A stretch of 17,974 nt of DNA from contig JAZQUM010000060.1 of the NCBI GenBank assembly GCA_045631305.1, positions 1 to 17,974 of the forward strand, read 5' to 3'. The translations under genes were made by a program, and so were the position numbers. This document shows positions 6,975-14,034 of the stretch, in pieces. A model generated the notes under the pieces. The model was not told where the DNA came from and did not search any database. It saw nothing but the letters and a program-made list of their open reading frames with translations. Position 1 is the stretch's first letter. Each line of letters opens with the position of its first letter. The DNA comes from JAZQUM01 sp045631305 (GTDB taxonomy: Bacteria; Bacillota; Clostridia; Oscillospirales; Oscillospiraceae).

Positions 6975-7016
6975 GAGTTTTGCCGGGATTAGCTGCAAAA
7001 ATGAAGTTTTGGGCAG

Positions 7017-7205
7017 CAAAAGCCCGCACGGTAAAAACATACGGACCCGTTATAACCTGCACCTTCTGCACAGGTGGGTCGCCTCCAGCTTACTTTACTG
7101 CTTCCAACTTCCGCCCAATGGGCGGGAGGCCTGCAAACCATAACCTGATCCGGCATCCCTTATAACGAAATGTGGGTTAAAAAAGCCCGTATGACCGTGC
7201 GGGTA
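7017..7205 (-). ncRNA. ssrS: Probable 6S RNA
   Basis: The gap 6886-7262 has no gene but holds a 189-nt structured RNA. On the minus strand the 5' arm (7187-7203) pairs base for base with 7038-7044 plus 7023-7032, a 17-bp closing helix with one five-base bulge. Inside is a large open region, then an apical stem (GGAGGC 7125-7130 with GCCTCC 7081-7086, plus CGCCC/GGGCG). A hairpin ACCTGTGC/GTGCAGGT (7055-7075) sits on the 3' side of the bubble, as in E. coli 6S. That hairpin and a 3' terminal one (CCGTATG/CGTGCGG, then GCTTTT) use G-U pairs that become C-A mismatches on the plus strand, fixing the strand. A TTGCAA-17-TATTGT promoter starts exactly at the 5' arm. 6S RNA sequesters sigma-A polymerase. 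I recall the B. subtilis 6S-1 gene lying near yrvM (a tcdA homologue), which would be consistent. Not confirmed by covariance search. Confidence 0.68.
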
Positions 7206-7211
7206 TCATTT

Positions 7212-7240
7212 ACAATAGCATATTGCACTTGAAGTTGCAA
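7212..7240 (-). promoter_or_regulatory. Promoter of the 6S-like RNA
   Basis: On the minus strand TTGCAA (7235-7240) and TATTGT (7212-7217) are separated by 17 nt. Transcription would begin near 7204-7206, immediately before the first base of the RNA's closing helix at 7203. Confidence 0.72.
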
Positions 7241-7262
7241 TCGATTTTAGGCGGATGGGAAA

Positions 7263-7550
7263 TTATTCTTCCTCGTCCTCAAAAAGATCCTTTTCGAAAA
7301 GTTCGTAAACAGCGTTGAGTTCTTCTTCGTCTTCGATGGGAACCAGCATCTCTTCGCCGTTGACCATTTCGCTCTTCAGAATCAGCGTGCCGTATTCTTC
7401 TTCGTTGATTTCTTCGTCTTCTGCGATTACGGGCAGGAATGCCATGTAGACCTGACCCTTGTATTCCAGTGCATCAATATATTCCAGTTCGATTTCCTGA
7501 CCTTCGTCATCAATCAGGGTAATGAAGCTGGGACCGTATTCTTCGCTCAT
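7263..7550 (-). CDS. DUF1292 domain protein
   Basis: The 95-aa, strongly acidic product matches the DUF1292 (YrzB-like) pattern: an opening ITLIDDEGQEIELEYIDALE, then YKGQVYMAFLPV, an acidic linker, and the closing ILKSEMVNGEEMLVPIEDEE. No function is established for the family, which is widespread in Firmicutes, often near ruvX/mutS2-type housekeeping genes. The start ATG at 7550 is taken because AGGAGG (7558-7563) precedes it and the predicted transcript begins near 7563; an upstream ATG at 7580 lies before the promoter -10. No clear terminator follows, so reading may continue toward the 6S-like gene 57 nt downstream. Confidence 0.87.
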   Translation of the reverse strand: MSEEYGPSFITLIDDEGQEIELEYIDALEYKGQVYMAFLPVIAEDEEINEEEYGTLILKSEMVNGEEMLVPIEDEEELNAVYELFEKDLFEDEEE

Positions 7551-7569
7551 GTTAAATCCTCCTGACAGT

Positions 7570-7598
7570 AGTATAAGCATAGTGTAACTTTTTTGTAA
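7570..7598 (-). promoter_or_regulatory. Promoter of the DUF1292 gene
   Basis: On the minus strand TTACAA (7593-7598) and TATACT (7570-7575) are separated by 17 nt. The predicted start (about 7563) almost coincides with the AGGAGG ribosome site, giving a leader of only about 13 nt. Confidence 0.7.
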
Positions 7599-7733
7599 TG
7601 AAATTGCAATAGACAGTGGATAAAGTTTTGTTTTCTGCGCTAAATGTTGGGAGAATGGGATATAATCAGGAAAAGCAAGAACAAAAGGGCAGAGAATTGA
7701 GGTTTTTCAAGGAAAATATGCGGTTGACATTAG

Positions 7734-7742
7734 TGGTATAAT
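7734..7742 (+). promoter_or_regulatory. Extended -10 promoter for the penicillin-binding protein gene
   Basis: TGG-TATAAT (7734-7742) is a perfect -10 with the TGn extension. No -35 stands at 16-18 nt; the TTGACA at 7724-7729 is only 7 nt away and cannot act as its partner. Leader length to the ATG would be about 50 nt. Confidence 0.55.
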
Positions 7743-7797
7743 GATAAATGGGATAGGATGACTTCCCGCAACTATTATGAAAAGGAGGTGCCCTGTT

Positions 7798-10266
7798 ATG
7801 GCAGAAGAACGTAAGTCTCGGTTAGATAGACAGAGCACCAGAAGAAAAAAGAAAACGCAGGGAATCAATAAAAGCCTTGCCATGAAAGTGATTGGCACCA
7901 TTGCAGCCATCGGTGTGCTGACAATGCTTATGCTGGTTGTTTTGTTCTTCACTTATGTGAAGACAACCCTTGCTGCCAGAACGGATAATTTCAAGGTAGA
8001 GGTTACCGATTATGAGATGGTTCTCAGCTCCATTATCTATTACGAGGATAAGGAGACGGGAGAGTGGGAAGAACTGAACACTCTCTACAAAGAAGAAAAC
8101 CGCATCTGGGTAGACTTTGAGGATATGCCCGAGCATCTGTGGAAAGCGCTGATCGCCATTGAAGACGAGCGTTTCGAGTCTCACCGCGGCGTGGACTTGA
8201 AGCGAACCGGCGGTGCTGTGCTGAACATGTTTATCGGCATGAAGAATACCTTTGGTGGATCCACCATTACCCAGCAGCTCATCAAGAACCTGACGGGTGA
8301 AAAAGAGGGTACAGTAAAGCGCAAGATCACAGAGATCTACCGCGCGCTGGAATTTGAAAGAAACTATTCCAAGGATGAAATTTTGGAACTATATCTGAAC
8401 CGTGTGTATTTTGGTCAGATGTGTAACGGTGTCGGTTCGGCTTCCAAGGTTTATTTCGGCAAAGAAGCCAGTGAACTCACTTTGGCAGAAGCTGCTTCCA
8501 TTATCGGCATTACCAATAACCCCTCGCGATACGATCCTTTTATCAGCGACTGGACTCGTGAACAGAACAAAGAACGCCAGGAACTGATTCTCGGTAAGAT
8601 GCTGAAGCTGAAGATGATCAGCAAGGAAGAGTATGAAGAAGCTGTAGCGCAGGAACTGGTATTTACCACGGAACTCCAGCGCAGAGAAGCAGAGGAAGAA
8701 GCGGCTGCTGAAGCCAAGAAGAGCAGAAAGTACTATTCCTACTTTGTGGATGCTGTAATTGAAGATTGCATCCGTGCGCTGATGGAAGAATTCGGCTGGA
8801 ATTACGATACTGCCGAAGACAAGCTCTATAACAGCGGTTACCGTATTTATACCACTGTAGATATGGAAATCCAGGAGATCGCCGAGTCGGTCTATGAGGA
8901 TATCAGCAATATCAACTATACTTCCAGTTCCGGCCAGCAGCTCCAGTCTGCTATTACCATTATGGATCCTTATACCGGTGATGTAGTGGCTATGGTAGGC
9001 GGTGTGGGCGAAAAGACCGGCAGCCGCGTGCTGAACCGAGCCACCAGTCTTCGTCAGTGCGGTTCTGCTATCAAGCCCATTTCCACATACGCACCTGCAT
9101 TGGATGCAGGCACCATTTCCAACGGTTCTTCTATTGATGACTATCCCGTGCGTGTCATCGGCGGCAAAGCCTGGCCCGTAAACTCCCACGTGGGTTATGA
9201 TGGTCTGGTTTCCCTGCGAAAGGCTGTGGCAAGTTCTTTGAACCCCTGTGCTGTTCGTGTCAATGAGAAGTTGGGTGTTGCCAATTCCTATACGTTTATG
9301 GAAAACAATCTGGGTATTTCCACGCTGGTATCTGATGACCTGAACTCTGCATCTTTGGCACTGGGCGGTCTTACCAACGGTGTCAGCACGGAAGAGGTCT
9401 GCGCAGCTTACTGTGCATTTGCCAACAGCGGTGTTTATACAGAGCCCCGTCTGTTCACCAAAATTACGGATGCTGACGGTAACATGGTCATTGATAATCA
9501 GACGGAATCCCGTGTGGCCATGAAGGATACTACCGCGCATTTCATTAACGAACTGCTCAAGGCTGTTATTACCGAAGGTACTGCAGGCAGAGCTGCTATT
9601 TCCGGCATGACGGTGGCAGGCAAGACCGGTACCACCAGCAACAACTTCGACCGTTATTTCGTAGGCTATACGCCTTATTACTGCGCTGCTGTTTGGACGG
9701 GTTATGATATCAACGAGAAGATTTCTGCTTCCGGCAACCCCTCTGTAACTATGTGGCAGAAGGTTATGAGCAAAGTGCATGAAGGTCTTGAAAACAAGGC
9801 GTTTGATAAGCCTTCTTCTGGTTTCACTTCCGTCAGCGTATGTGCTGACAGCGGCCTTCTGGCAACGGAAGCCTGCGCAGCAGATGTTCGTGGCAGCCGC
9901 GTTGTGAGTGCTACGGTTGCTGCAGGCACGGCACCTACTGAGAGCTGCGGCATGCATGTTGCGATCAATTACTGCAGTGAAGGCAAATGCCTTGCAGGTG
10001 AATTCTGTCCCGCAGGTTCTGTAGTCAGCAAGTCTGTTCTGGATTATGCCCGTGAAGATATTGCAAATGTTCTTCATACCACGCCTGCAGACTACATCTA
10101 TACCCTGGAAGGTATTGGCGTTCAGAATGATGTTGAAGGTGAAGTAAGCGGTTGTTCCGTGCATACTGTACTTCCTGTTTTGCCTGAGATCGATAATCCC
10201 ACGGTAGATCCCGGTTTGCTGCCGGATGAACCTGTCGATGACAGCGTTGATTCTCCTGCAGCATAA
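7798..10266 (+). CDS. Class A penicillin-binding protein (glycosyltransferase/transpeptidase)
   Basis: The 822-aa product is a bifunctional peptidoglycan synthase of the PBP1a/PonA type. A basic head (residues 1-30) precedes one membrane segment (about 31-53). The GT51 domain has the catalytic Glu122 in EDERF, then GGSTITQQLIKN and the ERNYSKDEILELYLN stretch. The transpeptidase has SAIK (nucleophile Ser423, Lys426), S-L-N at 480-482 and KTGT from Lys609, all intact. The C-terminal part (about residues 680-760) is unusually Cys-rich, as in other clostridial PBPs, with an acidic Pro-rich tail. ATG 7798 is chosen over an in-frame ATG at 7777 because AGGAGGTG (7782-7789) lies between them. It is followed by a bidirectional terminator. 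Confidence 0.95.
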   Translation: MAEERKSRLDRQSTRRKKKTQGINKSLAMKVIGTIAAIGVLTMLMLVVLFFTYVKTTLAARTDNFKVEVTDYEMVLSSIIYYEDKETGEWEELNTLYKEENRIWVDFEDMPEHLWKALIAIEDERFESHRGVDLKRTGGAVLNMFIGMKNTFGGSTITQQLIKNLTGEKEGTVKRKITEIYRALEFERNYSKDEILELYLNRVYFGQMCNGVGSASKVYFGKEASELTLAEAASIIGITNNPSRYDPFISDWTREQNKERQELILGKMLKLKMISKEEYEEAVAQELVFTTELQRREAEEEAAAEAKKSRKYYSYFVDAVIEDCIRALMEEFGWNYDTAEDKLYNSGYRIYTTVDMEIQEIAESVYEDISNINYTSSSGQQLQSAITIMDPYTGDVVAMVGGVGEKTGSRVLNRATSLRQCGSAIKPISTYAPALDAGTISNGSSIDDYPVRVIGGKAWPVNSHVGYDGLVSLRKAVASSLNPCAVRVNEKLGVANSYTFMENNLGISTLVSDDLNSASLALGGLTNGVSTEEVCAAYCAFANSGVYTEPRLFTKITDADGNMVIDNQTESRVAMKDTTAHFINELLKAVITEGTAGRAAISGMTVAGKTGTTSNNFDRYFVGYTPYYCAAVWTGYDINEKISASGNPSVTMWQKVMSKVHEGLENKAFDKPSSGFTSVSVCADSGLLATEACAADVRGSRVVSATVAAGTAPTESCGMHVAINYCSEGKCLAGEFCPAGSVVSKSVLDYAREDIANVLHTTPADYIYTLEGIGVQNDVEGEVSGCSVHTVLPVLPEIDNPTVDPGLLPDEPVDDSVDSPAA

Positions 10267-10304
10267 TAGTTTTGCTCATGAAGAGCAAAAAGGAAGTTAA
10301 AATT

Positions 10305-10342
10305 ATAAAAAGAGAAGGAACGAAAGTTCCTTCTCTTTTTAT
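10305..10342. terminator. Bidirectional terminator between the PBP and permease genes
   Basis: AAAAAGAGAAGGAAC (10307-10321), loop GAAA, then GTTCCTTCTCTTTTT (10326-10340): a perfect 15-bp inverted repeat with a stable GNRA loop. Its right end includes the permease stop codon (10339-10341). Confidence 0.93.
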
Positions 10343-11409
10343 TTCCAGAGTTTGAGATATCCTTCGTCATGGAGTTGTTTAACAAGAAGAAGCAGCAGGG
10401 GAAAGAGGATCATGCCGGGAATACCGAGAATGCGAAACCCTACATACATAGCAAAAAGTGCTGCGATGGAAGGGAGCCCTGCCTGCGCGGCAATAAGCCG
10501 CGGTTCAAGAAGGGAATGAGTCAGCTGAACTGTAAGATAGAGGGCTGTCAGAGAAAGGCCCAAAAGGAATTTTTCTGCCGCAAAACTAAAAAAAGCCCAG
10601 GGCAGCAAAATGGTGCCTACACCCAGGATGGGAAGGGCATCCATCAGGGCCATAACGAGGGCCAGCAAAAGGGCATACCGCAGGCGCAAAAGAAGGAAGC
10701 CGCTGAGCAGCAGCAAAAAAGTGATGCCAATCAAAATCAGTTCAGCCTTCAGCCATTTGAGTGCAGTGGAAAAAAGCTGGGGCTTTACTTCTTTTGCCAG
10801 TTTTTGCTGCCTGAAAGACAGTTGGCGGAGGAGAAAAGCGCGGATGGTGGGAAAACACGAAGAGGCATAGAAAATAGCAAGAACAGTGGTGATGAAAAAC
10901 AGAAGGTATTCCGGCAGATGGCGAATCATAGAGGCGCAGAAGGTGAGAAAAGACTCTGAAAGTTTTCCTAATAGCGCTCCTGCTTCCTGGGAAAAAGAGG
11001 AAACTGTGGAAGAGAGAAATTCCTGCAGCTGCGGTGGGCAATCACGGCAGAAATTTTCAAAAGTGAGCTGCAGCGGAGCAATGTGGCGGCTTAAGGTTTC
11101 CAACCATTCTGGAAGCTGAAGCAGAAATTGGTAAGATTGAGAAAGCAGGGTGGAGAGAAAGGCAAAGAGTAGTGCAGCAAAAAGAGACACGGCCAAAAGT
11201 GTGAAAGCGGCGGCGCTGAAACCTCGTTGAAATCCGAGACGTTTTTGACACCATGTAATAGGCCGGTTCAGGATCATAGCGGCAAAATACGCAATCAGAA
11301 AAGGGAGGATCCAACGCAGGGCATACTTCCAAAAGCACTGAAACACAAGGGCCAGTGCAGCAAAGAAAAGAAGATCTGTGATGAATTTTTGCTTTTTATT
11401 GTAATCCAT
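10339..11409 (-). CDS. ytvI: AI-2E family permease, YtvI-like
   Basis: The 356-aa product is a polytopic membrane protein with two leading segments (about 11-50), a third (about 63-90), an amphipathic middle region (about 95-150), and a cluster of C-terminal segments. The closing GGVGT-like stretch here reads LMDALPILGVGTILLPWAFF, followed by LLEPRLIAAQAGLPSIAALFAMYVGF, which is the AI-2E/PerM family signature; length fits the sporulation protein YtvI better than TqsA. Substrate is not known. I chose the ATG at 11409 (MDYNKKQKF), preceded by AAAAGGT; the open frame continues upstream to 11994 but there it overlaps the ACT gene antisense. It stands alone, divergent from the ACT gene. The symbol is tentative. 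Confidence 0.82.
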   Translation of the reverse strand: MDYNKKQKFITDLLFFAALALVFQCFWKYALRWILPFLIAYFAAMILNRPITWCQKRLGFQRGFSAAAFTLLAVSLFAALLFAFLSTLLSQSYQFLLQLPEWLETLSRHIAPLQLTFENFCRDCPPQLQEFLSSTVSSFSQEAGALLGKLSESFLTFCASMIRHLPEYLLFFITTVLAIFYASSCFPTIRAFLLRQLSFRQQKLAKEVKPQLFSTALKWLKAELILIGITFLLLLSGFLLLRLRYALLLALVMALMDALPILGVGTILLPWAFFSFAAEKFLLGLSLTALYLTVQLTHSLLEPRLIAAQAGLPSIAALFAMYVGFRILGIPGMILFPLLLLLVKQLHDEGYLKLWK

Positions 11410-11440
11410 ATATACCTTTTTGCACGAAGTGAAAAAGCAG

Positions 11441-11469
11441 TTGAAAAGCGGAAAATGATATGATATTAT
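11441..11469 (+). promoter_or_regulatory. Promoter of the ACT-domain gene
   Basis: TTGAAA (11441-11446) and TATTAT (11464-11469) are separated by 17 nt, about 40 nt before the TTG start at 11509. Confidence 0.7.
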
Positions 11470-11508
11470 ATTTGCTATAAAGACAAATGACTTTGTGAGG
11501 TGGACTTC

Positions 11509-11952
11509 TTGAACGCAGAGATTAAATATTATATCGTGGCAGCAGAAGCGCTGCCGGAAGTTTTTTTGAAAGTGGCAGAAGCCAAGCGTATGCTGCAGAC
11601 GGGAGAAGCTGACACTGTTGGGGAAGCTACCCGCCTGGCCGGTATCAGCCGCAGTGCCTTTTATAAATACAAGGATGCAGTGCAGCCTTTTAATGACATG
11701 AAGACCGGCCATGTCATCACATTTTATGCTATGCTGAAGAATAATCCCGGTGTGCTTTCCCATGTGCTTTCTATTTTTTCCGCATCCGGTGCGAATATTC
11801 TTACCATCAACCAGAGTATTCCTGTCAATGGCTGCGCAGCGGTGACCATTTCTGCGGAAACGTCCGAAATGCAGGAAAGTCTGGAAGCGCTGATTGCAGA
11901 AGTTTCTGCCACCTATGGCGTTGTGAAATTTGAGATCCTTGCCGGCGAATGA
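11509..11952 (+). CDS. ACT domain-containing protein, UPF0735/PheB type
   Basis: The 147-aa product has an N-terminal helix-turn-helix-like part (EAKRMLQTGEADTVGEATRL, then AGISRSAFYKYKDAV) and a C-terminal ACT domain (VITFYAMLKNNPGVLSHVLS, then SGANILTINQSIPVNG). In the family this architecture is called UPF0735 or PheB-like; ACT domains usually bind small ligands such as amino acids, and the HTH-like part suggests regulation, but no target is established. The likely start is TTG at 11509, since AGGTGG (11498-11503) fits it and family members begin near KYYIV; GTG at 11500 has no ribosome site. A terminator hairpin at 11991-12014 follows. Confidence 0.87.
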   Translation: MNAEIKYYIVAAEALPEVFLKVAEAKRMLQTGEADTVGEATRLAGISRSAFYKYKDAVQPFNDMKTGHVITFYAMLKNNPGVLSHVLSIFSASGANILTINQSIPVNGCAAVTISAETSEMQESLEALIAEVSATYGVVKFEILAGE

Positions 11953-11990
11953 TCCTAGCCATATATACGGCAGGAAAAGAGAGAAAAGAA

Positions 11991-12026
11991 GCACCGTCCG
12001 TTATCGGGCGGTGCTTAAAATTTTTG
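11991..12026 (+). terminator. Terminator after the ACT-domain gene
   Basis: GCACCGTCCG (11991-12000), loop TTAT, CGGGCGGTGC (12005-12014), one G-U pair, then TTAAAATTTTTG. The T tract is split by AAAA, so efficiency may be moderate. Confidence 0.7.
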
Positions 12027-12033
12027 AACAGCG

Positions 12034-12060
12034 TAAAACTTCAGCGGGAAAAAACCGTCT
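12034..12060 (+). promoter_or_regulatory. Candidate ECF-type promoter before the sigma factor gene
   Basis: TAAAAC (12034-12039), 16 nt, then CGTCTTA from 12056. The AAC-N16/17-CGTC layout is the known signature of ECF sigma promoters (for example SigW, TGAAAC-N16-CGTA). No sigma-A promoter is visible in the same gap, so the sigma factor may transcribe its own gene. Confidence 0.55.
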
Positions 12061-12094
12061 TATAGGGTGAAAGCAAGGAAAGGGGGAGCCTTTT

Positions 12095-12652
12095 GTGGAA
12101 GATAACACCATCATAGAACTTTATTGGCAGCGGAAAGAAGAAGCCGTCACGGAAACGGCTGCCAAATACGGAAAACTTTGTTTTCGGATTGTCGGCAACA
12201 TTCTTGCGCGTCATGAAGACTGTGAGGAATGTGTCAGCGATACTTATCTGAAAGTCTGGAATTCCATTCCCTCTGCGCGGCCAAAGTATTTTTCGGCCTT
12301 TATCGGCAGGATCGCACGCAATCTGGCGCTGGATAAATTTGCTTTTCTGAATGCGGCTAAACGCGCACAAGGTGCGGCAGTGGCCTTTGAGGAGCTGGAG
12401 GAGTGTGTTTCAGGGGCGGCATCTGTGGAAGATGAAGCGGAAAAAGCACACCTTGCCCAAGCGCTGAACCGGTTCCTTGCGACCTTGGAGAAGGAAAAGC
12501 GCGTTGTTTTTGTCTGCCGTTACTGGCGTTTTGATTCTGTAGAGAACATTGCTCACCGCACGGGGTATAGCACAGGGAAAGTAAAATCCATGCTGTTTCA
12601 GCTGCGAAAAAAACTGCGGGCTTATCTGGAAAGTGAGGGGATCGAAGTATGA
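12095..12652 (+). CDS. ECF-type sigma-70 family RNA polymerase sigma factor
   Basis: The 185-aa product has the two-domain ECF layout. Region 2 (about residues 10-80) contains ILARHEDCEECVSDTYLKVW and the FSAFIGRIARNLALDKF segment that recognises the -10 element. Region 4 (about 125-180) contains FLATLEKEKRVVFVCRYWR and a helix-turn-helix with NIAHRTGYSTGKVKSMLFQLRK trimmed here to IAHRTGYSTGKVKSML. It starts with GTG at 12095 after AAGGGGGAG. Its TGA (12650-12652) overlaps the ATG of the next gene (12649), so the two are translationally coupled, the arrangement usual for a sigma factor with its regulator. The inducing signal is unknown. Confidence 0.9.
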   Translation: MEDNTIIELYWQRKEEAVTETAAKYGKLCFRIVGNILARHEDCEECVSDTYLKVWNSIPSARPKYFSAFIGRIARNLALDKFAFLNAAKRAQGAAVAFEELEECVSGAASVEDEAEKAHLAQALNRFLATLEKEKRVVFVCRYWRFDSVENIAHRTGYSTGKVKSMLFQLRKKLRAYLESEGIEV

Positions 12653-13983
12653 CAGTAAAAGAACTGGTCAAAGGAATCGGCGATATAAACGATACTTATA
12701 TTGAGGAAGCAGAAGAAACGAAGAAGGGTGGAAGAGGACCGCGCTTTCACTGGGTTCTGATCCTTGCCGCGGTGCTGACAGCGCTCCTCGCCCTGTCGGC
12801 AGTTGCTGTGAAAGGGAACTGGTTTGGGCTGCGGGAAATGATTTTGGGGCCAAATGATGCTGCCGGCAGTACAATTTCTCTTGAAGGCTTCATAGGAACA
12901 CCGGAATATATGGCGTCGCAAGAGTGGCAGGAATTTCTTGCTTCTTATGATACGGATGGGGAAATTTTGCAGGAGATCGGCAATGGAATTTTTGCACCCG
13001 GCACTTCCTATAATTTTTACAATGTTTATTCGCAGGAAATGGCAGATAAACTGGATGAGATCGCCGGAAAATATCAGCTCAAGCTCCATACTGATTTGGT
13101 ACTGAATCTGCAGGCGGAAGACCTATTTGCGCAGGTTGGCGGTGATTTTTTGGGCGAAAACCGCAGCCTTGCGGCCTATATGTATGAAGACGGCACGTTT
13201 CATTTTGACGGGGAAACGGATCTTGCGGATTACGGTCTTCTGGATTATCAGTTTGGCCGCTGCGTGCGAGGGAGTTTCACCGGCGCTACGCTGAATATCG
13301 GCAACGCTGCCGACTATACACAGTGGATTTATACCACTCGGGACGGTATCACGCTGACCCTTGCGCTTTCACCTTACAAGGGACTTATTTTGGCAGATCT
13401 GGGAGATTCTTTGGTGTCGGTCAATGTGCTGGCAGGCACCGAAATACCGCAGGATCATGTTTTCTCCAGCGGTTCTCTTACGGCAGAGGATCTGGAGCGG
13501 TTTTCGGATTCTTTCCGCTTCAGCGTGCTGACACCGGTGCAGGAGGTGGATGCAGATTTGTGGCAACCAGTGCCGGAAGATACGATTTCCCCTGAGGCGT
13601 TTTATAACGCCACGGGGATCGAACTGGATGATGCACAGAGATTTTATTCTGAGTTTTTAAGGGATATTGAAAGCGGAGACCGCTTGGCGGTGATAGAGAA
13701 AATTCCCTATCCTGCGGTGGTGATCATGCCGGACAGAACGGAAGTAAGAGTGGAAAATGCATTGCAGCTGATGGAATACTATGATGTTATCTTTACCGAT
13801 GAACTGTGGGATAACATTATGATCACCCGCTATGATTTGGAAAGGGCGGATTTGTTCTGGCATGATGGCCTTGTGGGGGCAGCAAATGGATTTATCTGGT
13901 TTGGCCTTTTGGAAGGAGAGGGCATTCGTGTGGTGACTGTACAGAGTGAAAGTGGCGCTGCGGTCCGGCCTGCATCCTATTAA
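12649..13983 (+). CDS. Single-pass membrane protein, putative regulator of the adjacent sigma factor
   Basis: The 444-aa product has a short acidic cytoplasmic head (residues 1-33), one membrane segment (about 34-54, HWVLILAAVLTALLALSAVA), then WFGLREMILGP and a large extracellular part of about 385 residues with no cysteine cluster. I do not recognise the outer domain. The head lacks the HxxxCxxC zinc motif of ZAS anti-sigma factors. The 4-nt overlap with the sigma gene, the topology and the NWFGLRE-ILG segment, which I recall in clostridial anti-sigma-like proteins, support a sensor or anti-sigma role, but this is inference from context. Outer repeats of D/E/Y-rich sequence suggest a ligand- or stress-facing domain. 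A strong terminator follows at 14002-14034. Confidence 0.72.
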   Translation: MTVKELVKGIGDINDTYIEEAEETKKGGRGPRFHWVLILAAVLTALLALSAVAVKGNWFGLREMILGPNDAAGSTISLEGFIGTPEYMASQEWQEFLASYDTDGEILQEIGNGIFAPGTSYNFYNVYSQEMADKLDEIAGKYQLKLHTDLVLNLQAEDLFAQVGGDFLGENRSLAAYMYEDGTFHFDGETDLADYGLLDYQFGRCVRGSFTGATLNIGNAADYTQWIYTTRDGITLTLALSPYKGLILADLGDSLVSVNVLAGTEIPQDHVFSSGSLTAEDLERFSDSFRFSVLTPVQEVDADLWQPVPEDTISPEAFYNATGIELDDAQRFYSEFLRDIESGDRLAVIEKIPYPAVVIMPDRTEVRVENALQLMEYYDVIFTDELWDNIMITRYDLERADLFWHDGLVGAANGFIWFGLLEGEGIRVVTVQSESGAAVRPASY

Positions 13984-14001
13984 AAAGTATATTTAAAATG
14001 C

Positions 14002-14034
14002 AAAAGAGCTGTCGCAACGCGACAGCTCTTTTTA
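14002..14034. terminator. Bidirectional terminator between the membrane protein and queH
   Basis: AAAAGAGCTGTCGC (14002-14015), loop AAC, GCGACAGCTCTTTT (14019-14032), then TA. Perfect 14-bp stem; its right end includes the first bases of the queH stop codon (14032-14034). Confidence 0.92.

Noticed and set aside
7143..7153. ACCTGATCCGG on the plus strand as part of a TPP riboswitch
   Set aside because: The CTGAGA half is missing and the bases are explained by the minus-strand 6S-like RNA.
7017..7205. SRP RNA, T-box or RNase P RNA at the gene-free region
   Set aside because: No SRP GGAAGGAAGCAG loop context, no T-box AGGGTGGTACC and no RNase P core; the long closing helix with a central bubble fits 6S better.
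7724..7742. TTGACA followed by TATAAT as a standard promoter
   Set aside because: Spacing is only 7 nt; the -10 is better explained as an extended -10 element.
8389..10164. Long open frame on the minus strand within the PBP gene
   Set aside because: No ribosome site or family pattern; it is antisense to a complete PBP with all catalytic motifs.
11410..11994. N-terminal extension of the YtvI-like permease
   Set aside because: It runs antisense through the ACT-domain gene and its promoter; the family N-terminus fits the ATG at 11409.
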